In this document: positions 34,674-44,500 of the stretch, in pieces | Layout of the letters: every line of letters starts with the position of its first letter | Position numbering within the stretch: the first letter of the stretch is position 1 | Assembly: GCF_039545795.1 (NCBI RefSeq) | Contig: NZ_CP154260.1 | Location: 1,865,001 to 1,929,000 of the forward strand | Reading direction: 5' to 3' | From: Chitinophaga niabensis | GTDB taxonomy: Bacteria > Bacteroidota > Bacteroidia > Chitinophagales > Chitinophagaceae | DNA length: 64,000 nucleotides | Translations under genes and position numbers: made by a program | The notes under the pieces: generated by a model | Seen by the model: the letters and a program-made list of their open reading frames with translations, nothing else | What the model was told of the DNA's origin: nothing | Database searches by the model: none

Positions 34674-37046
34674 TTAAAATTTGAAATTGTAAGTCACACC
34701 CGGAATGATGCTGAAGATCGATATCCTCTTTGCTTCGCTCAAGCCTGTTTCCCTGTTTTGCTCGAACATCATAGATGCGGCGTTGCTTCTGTTGTAAACA
34801 TTGTAAAGACTGAACACCCATTCACCTTTCCACCTTTTTTTACTGTCAGGTTTTCGTATATAGGTTGCGGATAGGTCCAAATGATGATAAGCCGGAAGTG
34901 AATTAATATTTCGCTCTCCGTAGTTGGCAACCGTAATTCCCTGGTACTGATATTTACCGATGGGATAGGTGGCAGCTTTCCCCGTCTGGTAAGTGAAAAT
35001 GCCGCCAAAACTCCATTTTTTCGTCAGTTGATAAGCGGCGGTGAGTGAAAGGTTATGCGTTTTGTCGTAATTGGCACGATACCATTCGCCGTTGTTAATA
35101 CCAGGTTCTTCTGCGTTCCTTCCCGGTGTGCGTTGCTCTGCTTTGGAAAGGGTATAAGAAAGCCAGCCTGTGAGTTTTCCGGTATTTTTCTTCAGCATCA
35201 GCTCAAGTCCGTAAGCCCTTGCCTCCCCGTTTAGCAGTACCTGTTCTATGGCTTTGTGGGCAATCAATTCAGCACCGTCAATGTAATCTGCTTTGTTTTT
35301 AGTTTTCTTGTAAAAGGCTTCTGTTTCCAAAGAGTATTTTCCATTGCGGAAATTTCTGAAATAGCCCAATGCAACCTGGTCAAGAATTTCGGGTTTCAGA
35401 TATTGGTCGCTCGGTGCCCAGATGTCGAGTGGAGAAACGGACGCTGTGTTGGAAATCAAATGGATATACTGGCTCATCCGGTTATAACCCGCCTTAATGG
35501 ATTGGTTGTCATTTATAGTATAGGAAACTGCCAAACGAGGTTCTAGATTTCCAAAACCAATAATCTTTTTGTTTTTATTGTAATGTGTTACACTGGTAGG
35601 CGTTCCTTCCTCATAAATTTGTAACTCGGGGTTGAAGATCACTGCCTGATCATTGGCATAATTATTTACATTCTGTTCTCCCAACCGTTGGAAATTGCTA
35701 TACCGCAGTCCGTAATTCAACGATATTTTGTCCGTGAGTTTGTGATCGGCACTGATATACAATGCATTTTCCCAGGCATATTTTTTTTCGAGCTGGTCTG
35801 CATTGATCGGCGATTTAGCATCCATAGGTTTTATTGTACCGGGGTTGAATTGGTAGTAGATGGAGTTGATGCCATAATTCAAAACCAGTTTATCAGACAG
35901 GTTATGGCTGAAATTGTACTTCAGATTATAATTACGGATGTCCGATGTCCAGTCAATACCAACAAATTTTATCTTCAGGCCATAATCGTACTTACTGTAA
36001 ATGACCGATGCATTAGAAAAAAGTTTCTCGGAAAAAGTATGATTCCAGCGAAGATTAAAGAATGAGTTTGAATAGTTGTTGCTGAAAAAATTACTGAAAT
36101 CCATTTTGTCCTTACCGAAATATCCGGAAAGGAAGATCCTGTTATTGTCATTGATCTTGTAATTCAGTTTGGCATTCAAATCATAAAAGGAAACAGAATT
36201 GTCATTGTCCGCCAATTTCATAAGTAAATGAGCATAAGAAGTACGGCCGGCAACCACAAACGAACCTTTATCTTTTACAATAGGACCTTCTGCCAGTAAT
36301 CTGCTTGAAACCGCTCCAATTCCACCCGTTATGTGATATTCTTTGTTATTCCCTTCTTTTTGATAAATATCCAGAACAGAGGAGGTGCGCCCACCGAAAT
36401 TAGCAGGTATTCCACCTTTATACAATTTCAGATCTTTGATCACATCAGCATTAAAAACGGAGAAAAAGCCGAACAGGTGTGAAGTGTTATAAACAACGGC
36501 TTCATCTAACAATACCAGATTACCGTCAACCGAACCGCCCCTGACGTTAAAGCCTGTTGCTCCTTCCTGTGCAGTGGAGACTCCCGGAAGTTGCAGAATG
36601 GCTTTCAAAATATCCACCTCACCCATAACTGCCGGCATCTTTTTGACGGTGGCGATGGAGAGTTTATTCACACTCATTTCCGGTTTTTGGATGTTGCTTG
36701 CTGAGCTATTGGATTTTATCACTACTTCATCTAAAGTTTTACTTTTTTCAAGCATCGAAAAATCCTTCCTGCTATTTCCTGTCAAAATGATATGTTCCTC
36801 AATACTCTCAAACCCTATATAGCTGATAACGATCGTATATTCTCCTTTAGGCAGGGTGATAGAATAGAAACCATACGCATTGGTTACTGCTGAAGCTTTT
36901 ACTTCAGGAATGAAAACGCTTGCGCCGATTATTGTTTCGGTGCTTGTTTTCATGGTGATTGTTCCGCTTAATGTGACTTTCTGCTGTGAATAGGCCCCGA
37001 ATGACATGGTTATTAACAGTAGTGTATAAATGATCTTGTATCTCAT
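34674..37046 (-). CDS. TonB-dependent receptor with carboxypeptidase-like N-terminal domain
   Basis: A 790-residue outer-membrane receptor: signal peptide (MRYKIIYTLLLITMSFGAYSQ), CarboxypepD_reg-like domain at about 24-110 (GASVFIPEVKASAVTNAYGFYSI), plug domain at about 120-230 (ILKAILQLPGVSTAQEGATG, VRGGSVDGNLVLLDEAVVYN), then the beta-barrel ending in IIPGVTYNFKF. It imports an unknown ligand using TonB energy. It is the first gene of a unit with the DUF4249 lipoprotein and is divergent from LytS/LytTR system 3. Its upstream region carries the same direct repeat as the efflux operon. Confidence 0.93.
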   Translation of the reverse strand: MRYKIIYTLLLITMSFGAYSQQKVTLSGTITMKTSTETIIGASVFIPEVKASAVTNAYGFYSITLPKGEYTIVISYIGFESIEEHIILTGNSRKDFSMLEKSKTLDEVVIKSNSSASNIQKPEMSVNKLSIATVKKMPAVMGEVDILKAILQLPGVSTAQEGATGFNVRGGSVDGNLVLLDEAVVYNTSHLFGFFSVFNADVIKDLKLYKGGIPANFGGRTSSVLDIYQKEGNNKEYHITGGIGAVSSRLLAEGPIVKDKGSFVVAGRTSYAHLLMKLADNDNSVSFYDLNAKLNYKINDNNRIFLSGYFGKDKMDFSNFFSNNYSNSFFNLRWNHTFSEKLFSNASVIYSKYDYGLKIKFVGIDWTSDIRNYNLKYNFSHNLSDKLVLNYGINSIYYQFNPGTIKPMDAKSPINADQLEKKYAWENALYISADHKLTDKISLNYGLRYSNFQRLGEQNVNNYANDQAVIFNPELQIYEEGTPTSVTHYNKNKKIIGFGNLEPRLAVSYTINDNQSIKAGYNRMSQYIHLISNTASVSPLDIWAPSDQYLKPEILDQVALGYFRNFRNGKYSLETEAFYKKTKNKADYIDGAELIAHKAIEQVLLNGEARAYGLELMLKKNTGKLTGWLSYTLSKAEQRTPGRNAEEPGINNGEWYRANYDKTHNLSLTAAYQLTKKWSFGGIFTYQTGKAATYPIGKYQYQGITVANYGERNINSLPAYHHLDLSATYIRKPDSKKRWKGEWVFSLYNVYNRSNAASMMFEQNRETGLSEAKRISIFSIIPGVTYNFKF

Positions 37047-37082
37047 CTTGAAAAAATAGATTTAACAATTGCAGTTTGAACA

Positions 37083-37090
37083 CAAAACTA
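37083..37090 (-). promoter_or_regulatory. -7 element for the TonB receptor/DUF4249 unit
   Basis: The minus strand reads TAGTTTTG, a full TAnnTTTG match, 37 bp before the receptor ATG and 34 bp after the G of the downstream half-site (37124). Confidence 0.55.
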
Positions 37091-37116
37091 TTCCTTCGGA
37101 TAACCGCCTTTTTCTT

Positions 37117-37149
37117 AATTATACCAAATGGGGTATCTTTTATAGCAAA
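37117..37149 (-). promoter_or_regulatory. Paired direct repeat upstream of the TonB receptor
   Basis: On the minus strand TTTGCTATAAAA (37149-37138) and TTTGGTATAATT (37128-37117) are direct repeats with a 21-bp period. They match the repeats before the kinase and efflux genes and are a candidate binding site of the neighbouring LytTR regulator. Confidence 0.6.
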
Positions 37150-37207
37150 GTATGTGGGGGTACTACCAAATATATTTTTTGTTTTATGCGTTTTTATAAT
37201 GCTTCCG

Positions 37208-37245
37208 CTTTCGTATAAAAAGCACGGACTTTCGTATAAAAAGCA
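37208..37245 (+). promoter_or_regulatory. Perfect 17-bp direct repeat upstream of the system 3 kinase
   Basis: CTTTCGTATAAAAAGCA occurs twice without mismatch at 37208-37224 and 37229-37245, period 21 bp (two helical turns). Known LytTR regulators such as AgrA bind paired 9-bp direct repeats with about 12 bp between them, which is also a 21-bp period. Likely site of autoregulation. Confidence 0.75.
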
Positions 37246-37268
37246 GGTCAGGCCATAGCTTTAAGCGG

Positions 37269-37276
37269 TATATTTG
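37269..37276 (+). promoter_or_regulatory. -7 element for the system 3 kinase gene
   Basis: TATATTTG matches TAnnTTTG exactly, 20 bp before the ATG and 35 bp after the G of the second repeat core (37234). There is no -33 motif, as expected for an activator-dependent promoter. Confidence 0.6.
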
Positions 37277-37295
37277 TTCTATACACATTTTATAA

Positions 37296-38303
37296 ATGAA
37301 TGATTTTACCCATCAACAGTTTATTAGCGAAAACGTGCTTTTTCGCTTTCTCATCTCACCTGACCGCAGGATATTCCGGCATCTGCTGCTCATTGTTTTC
37401 ATAGGTGCTGTGTTGTACAACAGTACTTCCGTAATTGCCCACCCGGTAGCGTTATTTGTATATTTCATTATATTATTCTATGTAAATATGTACGTGCTGG
37501 TGCCAAAGCTTTTGTTTAAGAATAAGAATATTAAATACTTTTTATCTGTGATCAGCATTCTTGTTGTAATGGCTGTTTGTGGTTATTTTTTCAATCCTAT
37601 CAATGAACAAAACGAGCTGAATATCCCGCTTTTCTCTTTCTTTACCGTGCTGCTGCTAGCGGCTTCATCTTCCGTAAAACTGTTTCAGAAGGGAATGATG
37701 GACAGGCAATTGATCTACGAGTTGGAACGGTCGAAAACATATGCAGAACTGGAACAATTGAAAAACCAGATCAATCCGCATTTTTTGTTTAATATGCTAA
37801 ACAATGCCAATGTTCTAACGAAGAAAGATCCCGAAAAAGCCTCTCAGGTTTTAATGAAACTGAGTGATTTGCTTCGCTATCAGCTTTATGACAGTGCAAG
37901 AGATAAGGTGTTGCTGACTTCGGATATTCGTTTCCTGGAAGATTTTTTAAATTTGGAGAAAATAAGGCGGGATAGTTTTGAGTTCCTGATTTCTAAAGAA
38001 GGAGATCTGAGCGGGGTGCAGATTCCCCCTTTGCTGTTCATTTCGTTTGTGGAAAATGCTGTGAAGCACAACAATGATGCAACAAAATCGTCTTATGTAA
38101 ACCTGTATTTTGATGTCAGGAACGATGAACTTTTCTTCAGATGCATCAACTCCAAACCAATGCTTAGATCCGTTAATAATACAGGCGGATTGGGGTTAGC
38201 AAATGTCAAACGAAGACTGGAACTTTTGTTCCCGGCAACACATAGTCTGAATATCGAAGATGACCCGGAAAGGTATTGCGTAACTTTAACTATAAAGCTA
38301 TGA
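37296..38303 (+). CDS. LytS-like membrane histidine kinase (system 3)
   Basis: A 335-residue kinase with about four transmembrane helices (residues 28-47, 50-68, 80-98, 110-126). The His motif is QINPHFLFNMLNNANVL (H162), the N-box ISFVENAVKHN and the G-box GGLGLANVKRRLELLFP, all intact. It has no extracellular sensor domain, so the signal may be sensed in the membrane or delivered by partner proteins. Its stop overlaps the regulator start by 4 bp (ATGA). Confidence 0.94.
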   Translation: MNDFTHQQFISENVLFRFLISPDRRIFRHLLLIVFIGAVLYNSTSVIAHPVALFVYFIILFYVNMYVLVPKLLFKNKNIKYFLSVISILVVMAVCGYFFNPINEQNELNIPLFSFFTVLLLAASSSVKLFQKGMMDRQLIYELERSKTYAELEQLKNQINPHFLFNMLNNANVLTKKDPEKASQVLMKLSDLLRYQLYDSARDKVLLTSDIRFLEDFLNLEKIRRDSFEFLISKEGDLSGVQIPPLLFISFVENAVKHNNDATKSSYVNLYFDVRNDELFFRCINSKPMLRSVNNTGGLGLANVKRRLELLFPATHSLNIEDDPERYCVTLTIKL

Positions 38304-39022
38304 CTTGTATAATTATAGATGATGAACCATTGGCGAGGGAAGCCATAGAGATGTTGATCAACCAAACTGATGGTTTAGATCTGACCGGTTCGTTCAACAG
38401 CCCCGAAAGCGCCGCAGATTTTATAGAAAAAAATACAGTTGAATTAATCTTTCTTGATATACAAATGCCGGGAATTAACGGAATTGAATTTGCCCGGACC
38501 ATTCCGAAAGAAACATTTGTGATCTTTACCACCGCTTATTCTGAATTTGCTACCGACAGCTACGAAGTAGATGCGATTGACTACCTGATAAAACCCGTAA
38601 AATTAGAGCGTTTTAAAAAGGCTGTTGAAAAGGCCCGGACCTACGCCAAATTATTCAAGGCAGATTATGCTGATAACAATATCGAACAGGTAGCAGACGA
38701 TTTTTTCTTTGTGAAAGCAGACCGGAGGATTTTTAAAGTCTATTTCAATAACATACTTTTTATTCAGGGTTTAAAAGATTATGTTGTGATGCACAGCGAA
38801 AATCAGAAAGTAGTTACGGCGATGAACATCAAAACAATCTATGATCAGCTACCCAAAGATATGTTTGTAAGAGTAAGCAAATCCTATGTCATCAATGTTA
38901 AACATATCGATTCAGTGGATAATAACACGGTGTACATAGGTACAAACGAAATCCCTATCGGAAGTATTTACAGGGATTTCTTTTTCAATGAATTTGTGAC
39001 CAAAAAGATTGCGAACAGGTAA
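38300..39022 (+). CDS. LytTR-family response regulator (system 3)
   Basis: A 240-residue response regulator from the ATG at 38300, which overlaps the kinase stop by 4 bp. The receiver domain has IIDDEP and D53 in IFLDIQMPGING; the LytTR domain is at about 140-235 (NILFIQGLKDYVVMHS, FVRVSKSYVINVKHIDSVD). It is the best candidate for binding the GTATAAAA direct repeats before its own operon, the TonB receptor and the efflux operon. Confidence 0.95.
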   Translation: MTCIIIDDEPLAREAIEMLINQTDGLDLTGSFNSPESAADFIEKNTVELIFLDIQMPGINGIEFARTIPKETFVIFTTAYSEFATDSYEVDAIDYLIKPVKLERFKKAVEKARTYAKLFKADYADNNIEQVADDFFFVKADRRIFKVYFNNILFIQGLKDYVVMHSENQKVVTAMNIKTIYDQLPKDMFVRVSKSYVINVKHIDSVDNNTVYIGTNEIPIGSIYRDFFFNEFVTKKIANR

Positions 39023-39037
39023 ACTCCCCAATACCTT

Positions 39038-39075
39038 CTTTTGTATAAAAAACAGCCGGTTTGGTATAAAATGAA
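39038..39075 (+). promoter_or_regulatory. Paired direct repeat upstream of the efflux operon
   Basis: CTTTTGTATAAAAAACA (from 39038) and GTTTGGTATAAAATGAA (from 39059) share the GTATAAAA core at 39043 and 39064, period 21 bp, like the repeats at 37.1-37.2 kb. A -7-like TATTTTAG (39098-39105, one mismatch) lies 34 bp after the second core. Confidence 0.7.
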
Positions 39076-39155
39076 TTTTAGCCGTTCCCCTATAAGCTAT
39101 TTTAGCAGCATTTTATCAGAGATCCTTTTACAGACGAAGGATTAAGTTAGAATGT

Positions 39156-40484
39156 ATGACTAAAAATTTTCTAATACTATTCATCTTTTGCGTATATGTC
39201 AAAGCTGAGGCCCAGGAGGGCTGGACATTGAAGCATTGCATAGAGTATGGTCTGCAGAATAACCGGAATGCCAGAATCTACGCTAATCAGAAGATCGCTG
39301 CAGATGCTAAAGCCAGGGAGATGCTTGCAGATTATCTTCCAAAAGCGAGTCTCACCTCAATGTTGGACAACAATCTCAAATTGCAGCAAAATGTTATTCC
39401 TGCCGGAGTTCTCGGGCCGAATGAAATCAAGGTGTCCCTTACACAAAAATTTACTTCGAATGCCGTTGCACAACTCGACCAGGTATTATACGATCAGTCA
39501 TTACTGACGGGACTCAAAGCAAATAAATTCAACAGGGAACTGGCTGATCTTAACATTCAGCAGGGTCAGGAATCAATTATCTACAATATCAGCGCTGCCT
39601 ATTTTCAATTACTGGTTTACCGGCAACAGATTCTGCTGTTGCAGTTTAACAGTAAGACCTATGAACGACAGATGGAGATCTACCGGTTGCAGGTGGAAAA
39701 AGGTATTGTATTACAGAAAGACCTTGATAAGGTGTCCGTGGATTTCAATAACACCATGTCGCAGATCAGGGTAGCTGAAAGTAATTTTCAATTGGCGGAA
39801 AATCAGTTGAAATTCGAGATGGGATATCCCATCGATGATAAACTTCAGGTTGATCTGGTAGCTGCTGTGGCGCCGCTGGTTGGTACTGAAGATTCGCTGG
39901 CCAGGTTTTCTCCGGCAGCCCGGATCGACTATCGGGTATCATCCGCTAATATTAGATTATTAGAGATAGAACAGGCTCGCATTAAGGCCGAGGGGCTTCC
40001 CAAATTAACAGGATATGTGCGTTATGGCGCTGTTGGATTTGGCGACAAATTGGGAGGAGCCTATGATGAATTATTGCCATACTCTGCAGTCGGCTTAAAA
40101 CTCACGATCCCAATATTAGACTTCTATAAACGTAATGCCAGGCATAAGCAGGCCATGGTGAACCGGATCAATGCAGAGGAGCGCCTGAAGCTTTCTGAAA
40201 GTAAGTTCAGCGTTGAATTCGAAAATGCGCAGACGAAAGTGACACAGGCCCGGACCAATATGGAAAATGATAAACGAAATATGGACCTGGCCGAATCAGT
40301 ATTTAAGATAACAGATCTTCAATTTCAGAAGGGCACCACTGATCTGAACGACTGGTTAATTACCCGGAATTCCCTCCAGTCAGCGCAAAATAATTATCTG
40401 AACGCTATCTATAGTTACTACCAGGCCCGGGTTGATCTTGAGAAAGCCGCGGGTACATTGAAAACATTTTTAAATTCTCTTTAA
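39156..40484 (+). CDS. TolC-family outer-membrane efflux channel protein
   Basis: A 442-residue OEP protein with a signal peptide (cleavage near AEAQ, about residue 20) and the long alpha-helical hairpins of TolC: WTLKHCIEYGLQNNRNARI, a first helical half (SIIYNISAAYFQLLVYRQQ), GYPIDDKLQVD as the half boundary, and a second half ending DLNDWLITRNSLQSAQNNYLNAIYSYYQARVDLEKAAG. It forms the outer-membrane duct for the adaptor and RND pump encoded 5 bp downstream. The operon is preceded by the LytTR-type repeat. Confidence 0.94.
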   Translation: MTKNFLILFIFCVYVKAEAQEGWTLKHCIEYGLQNNRNARIYANQKIAADAKAREMLADYLPKASLTSMLDNNLKLQQNVIPAGVLGPNEIKVSLTQKFTSNAVAQLDQVLYDQSLLTGLKANKFNRELADLNIQQGQESIIYNISAAYFQLLVYRQQILLLQFNSKTYERQMEIYRLQVEKGIVLQKDLDKVSVDFNNTMSQIRVAESNFQLAENQLKFEMGYPIDDKLQVDLVAAVAPLVGTEDSLARFSPAARIDYRVSSANIRLLEIEQARIKAEGLPKLTGYVRYGAVGFGDKLGGAYDELLPYSAVGLKLTIPILDFYKRNARHKQAMVNRINAEERLKLSESKFSVEFENAQTKVTQARTNMENDKRNMDLAESVFKITDLQFQKGTTDLNDWLITRNSLQSAQNNYLNAIYSYYQARVDLEKAAGTLKTFLNSL

Positions 40485-40489
40485 CTGAG

Positions 40490-41554
40490 ATGAAAAGAAG
40501 GATCATATTGATACTGGTTATCACTGCAATGCTAATTGCCATTGTGGTCAAGCTGGCATACAATAAAAGCAAAATTGCGGAGAAAAAATCACCTCCTAAA
40601 ATTGGGGACATCCGCATACCTGTCACTACTTCCGCTGTGAGGTCGGAGATCATGCTGGAACGCCTGGTGAAAACTGGCACACTGGCGCCTTTAAGAGCGT
40701 CCAGGGTGTTATCTGCTTCCGGCGGCCAGCTACAGAGCGTGATGTTCAGCCTGGGAGATCATGTAAAGAAAGGCCAGTTGCTCGCTATTGTTGATAGCAG
40801 ATTGCTTGCGCTCGACTTGCAAAAGGCCGAGACGAATGTTGTAAAGTTGGAACGGGATCTTAATAATTACAGGGAACTATTGGAAGGAAAGGCCGCTACC
40901 CTTGAAAAGGTGGAGGGTATGCAACAAAGCTATAATGACGCGCTAAATCTTGTTCAACAGATACGAAAACAGATAGCCGATGCGAGTATTAAAGCGCCGG
41001 ATGATGGTGTTATTGCTTCCAGGCCGGTTGAACAGGGTGTATTCATAGCAGCCGGAACAGAAGTAGCCTCCATAGTGAATATGTCATCGCTGAAGGTACA
41101 GGTAAATCTGACGGAGGACGAAGTTTACAAAGTGGCGAAAGGCCAGAAAATTGCCATCACCACAGATGTCTATCCGGAAAGGATTATTTCCGGGGTAGTG
41201 ACTTTCATTAGTCCTCAGGCTAATGAGGCATTCAACTATCAGGTGGAGGTTACTGCCCCTAATGATAAATCCATGCTGCTGCGTGCAGGTACATTTGTTA
41301 ATGCTGACTTCTCAAAGAAAACCGGGCGGAAAGTATTACTTGTTTCGCGGGAGGCCCTCATCGAAAGTACTTCCAATGCGGCTGTTTATGTGGTGATAAA
41401 TGGCAAAGCTATCCTGCGGAAGATCAGTGTAGGTAAAAATTACGGGGAGGAACTAGAGGTACTGGGCGGTTTGGAAGACAGGGAGGAGGTTGTTACTGCT
41501 GGTCAGGTTAACCTGAAGGACAGTGCTTTAATTAAGGTTACTAACAAAGAATAA
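40490..41554 (+). CDS. Efflux RND transporter periplasmic adaptor subunit
   Basis: A 354-residue membrane fusion protein. An N-terminal membrane anchor (IILILVITAMLIAIVVKLAY) is followed by a biotinyl-lipoyl-like domain split by a short helical hairpin (GGQLQSVMFSLGDHVKKGQL, then ASIKAPDDGVIASRPVEQG), a beta-barrel domain (LKVQVNLTEDEVYKVAKGQ) and a membrane-proximal domain (AAVYVVINGKAILRKISVG). It links the TolC-like channel to the RND pump. Gaps of 5 bp on both sides show one operon. Confidence 0.94.
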   Translation: MKRRIILILVITAMLIAIVVKLAYNKSKIAEKKSPPKIGDIRIPVTTSAVRSEIMLERLVKTGTLAPLRASRVLSASGGQLQSVMFSLGDHVKKGQLLAIVDSRLLALDLQKAETNVVKLERDLNNYRELLEGKAATLEKVEGMQQSYNDALNLVQQIRKQIADASIKAPDDGVIASRPVEQGVFIAAGTEVASIVNMSSLKVQVNLTEDEVYKVAKGQKIAITTDVYPERIISGVVTFISPQANEAFNYQVEVTAPNDKSMLLRAGTFVNADFSKKTGRKVLLVSREALIESTSNAAVYVVINGKAILRKISVGKNYGEELEVLGGLEDREEVVTAGQVNLKDSALIKVTNKE

Positions 41555-41559
41555 GAGGT

Positions 41560-44500
41560 ATGTCAATTACTGAAATCGCCATAAAACGGCCCCTGTTGCT
41601 TATTGTGATCTTTACAGTACTGATCCTGTTTGGAATTCAGTCGTACCTGAGTTTAAACTACAATCTCCTGCCTAAAATTGAGGTTCCTACAGTTTCTATC
41701 AGCACCATCTACCCGGGGGCGGCAGCTGCTGAAGTTCAGATCAATGTTACAAAAAAACTTGAAGATGCGGTTTCCTCGGTTGAGGGCCTGGATCAGATTA
41801 GTTCAACTTCCCAGGGAAATCTTTCAATAATTACAATTTCTTTCAGGCCAGGAACTGATGTTGATAAGGCAGAACGTGATGTTCAGCGAAAAGCCGATCA
41901 AATTATCAGTGAGTTACCACCTGATGCTGAAAAGCCGAGGGTAAGTAAGGTTAACCTGGACGAAACTCCGGTTATTAAGGCCGGCGTTACGGGAGATCTG
42001 CCTCCCCGGAAAGCTTTTGACCTGGTCGATAACCAGTTGCGCCCTGTATTACAAAACGTTCCCGGAGTGGGGCAGGTTAACATTATCGGAGGGGAAAAAA
42101 GAGAGATCCAGGTTGATGTAATGCAGGACAGGCTTTTGGCTTATGGGCTTTCCATTGGGCAGGTGACAAATGCTATCGGTAATGCAAACCTTTCATTTCC
42201 TGCCGGGAGCATTGAAACAACAAACAGACAGCTTTCCATCCGATACAATGCAAATGTGGATTCGATCGGGGAGCTTCGTAATCTGATCATTTTGCAGCAC
42301 CCCACGCTGGGCGCCATAAAATTAGGCGATGTTGCTGATGTGTCAGATGGGGCAGCAAAGCCTATCGCCATCAACCACATAGATGGGATACCATCAATTG
42401 GCATTCAAATCATTAAGCAGAGCGATGCAAATGCGGTGGCAGTGAGCGAGCGGGTAAAGAAGTGTTTTAATAAGTTGGAGAAACAATACCAGGGGCAGAA
42501 ACTGAAATTTAATGTTTCCTCGGATCAGAGTGTGTATACATTGCATGCAGCTGATGCAGTGATGTTCGATCTGTTTTTGGCTGTAATAATTGTAGGTATT
42601 GTGATGCTGGCTTTCCTCCATAGTATCAGAAGTGCAACATTTGTGCTGATCGCTCTTCCATCTTCTATCATCCCTACATTTATCGCCATGTACCTGCTGG
42701 GATTTTCCCTGAATCTAATGACGTTAATGGCCATGTCTTTAGTAGTGGGAATCCTTGTGGACGATTCAATTGTGGTTCTGGAGAATATTTATCGCCATAT
42801 GGAGATGGGGGCCGGTAGGGGAAAGGCAGCATTGGAAGGGCGAAATGAGATTGGTTTTACAGCCTTAGCTATCACATTGGTGGATGTGGTGGTGTTTCTG
42901 CCATTGGCATTAGCAGGCGGTATGATTGGATCAGTTTTACGGGAATTTTCTCTCGTTGTTGTTTTTTCAACACTGATGAGCCTCTTTGTATCATTTACCA
43001 TCACACCTTTGCTGGCAAGCAGATTCGGTAAACTGGAACATTTGTCTGCAAAAAGTATTTGGGGAAGGATGAATTTGAAGTTCGAGTACTTTCTTGAAGT
43101 TGTTAAAGAAGAATATGGCAGATTGTTAAGAGTGGTATTGAGAAGAAAGAGATGGTTGCTGATGCTTGTAACGTGCCTGATCTTTGGATCAATTGCGTTG
43201 GTCCCAATGGGATTTATTGGAGCTGCGTTTATTCCGAAGGCGGACCAAAGTGATTTGGTCCTGAATATAGAATTGGAACCAACAGCAAGTATTTACAAGA
43301 CTAATATGAAGGTTCAGCAGGCGGAGAAGATTATTCAGGAACAACCAGAGGTGAAGAGGATCTTCTCCAGCATAGGGTTTGTGAGTGGAAGCGTGGCCGG
43401 AGCGTCATCAAATGCCAACCTGGCTGAACTGACGATTGGCCTGGTCGATAAACACCTGAGAAGTAAAAATTCTGAGGAACTCGGCGTGTATCTGCAGCAA
43501 AAATTAAGTAGTATCATAAAGGGCGTGAAGTTTACAGTAGCCCCCACCTCAATAACAGGAAATGTAAGTAACGCGCCGATACAGATAGCTATCAAGGGTG
43601 TTGATCTGAGAGACGTCCGGCATGTTGCCGAGGAGTATATGAAGGTTATTGCAGATGTTCCCGGGGCGCAATTTGTAAAGCTGTCCGTAAAGAACAGGAA
43701 GCCAGAGGTGGGTATCAGGCTCAACAGGGAAAGAATGAGTCTCCTCGGACTCAATGCGGGTGCTGTTGGTGCTGCGCTGCAGAATGCATTTAGGGGGGAT
43801 GACAGGAATCAGTTCAAACAAAATGGGAATGACTATGATATCAGGATAGGGCTGGACCAGTTTAGCAGATCGGATGTCAGCAATATAAGGAACCTGCCGG
43901 TAGTAAACGCTAATGGCCAGACAATACTGCTGCGGCAATTCGCGGATGTTGAGGAAATGCTGGGGGAAACCACGCTTCAGCGTATTGACCGACTCGGATC
44001 AATTACAGTGCAGGCAAACGTTTCCGGGCGGCCAACGGGTACTGTAGGTACTGAGATCAAAGCTAAGGCAAAATCCATCAAGGTGCCGGAAGGAGTTAGC
44101 ATTGAGTATCTGGGAGATTCCAAAAATCAGGCAGATGCCTTTGGAAGTTTGGGCCTGGCACTTATCACCGCAATCGTACTGGTGTATCTTATCATGGTGG
44201 CGCTTTATGAAAATGCGGTGTATCCATTTGTGGTGCTGTTTTCAATACCAGTGGCACTGGTTGGTGCATTACTGGCGCTGGCTCTTACTATGGAAACATT
44301 AAACATCTTTACGATTATCGGGATGATCATGCTAATGGGCCTGGTTGCTAAAAATGCTATTCTCATTGTGGACTTTGCCAATAAACTCAAAGAGGAGGGG
44401 CATGGAACTGTGGAAGCACTGATTGAAGCAGGCAGGGAAAGGCTTCGCCCAATTCTTATGACAACGTTCGCGATGATCTTTGGCATGTTACCCATAGCAA

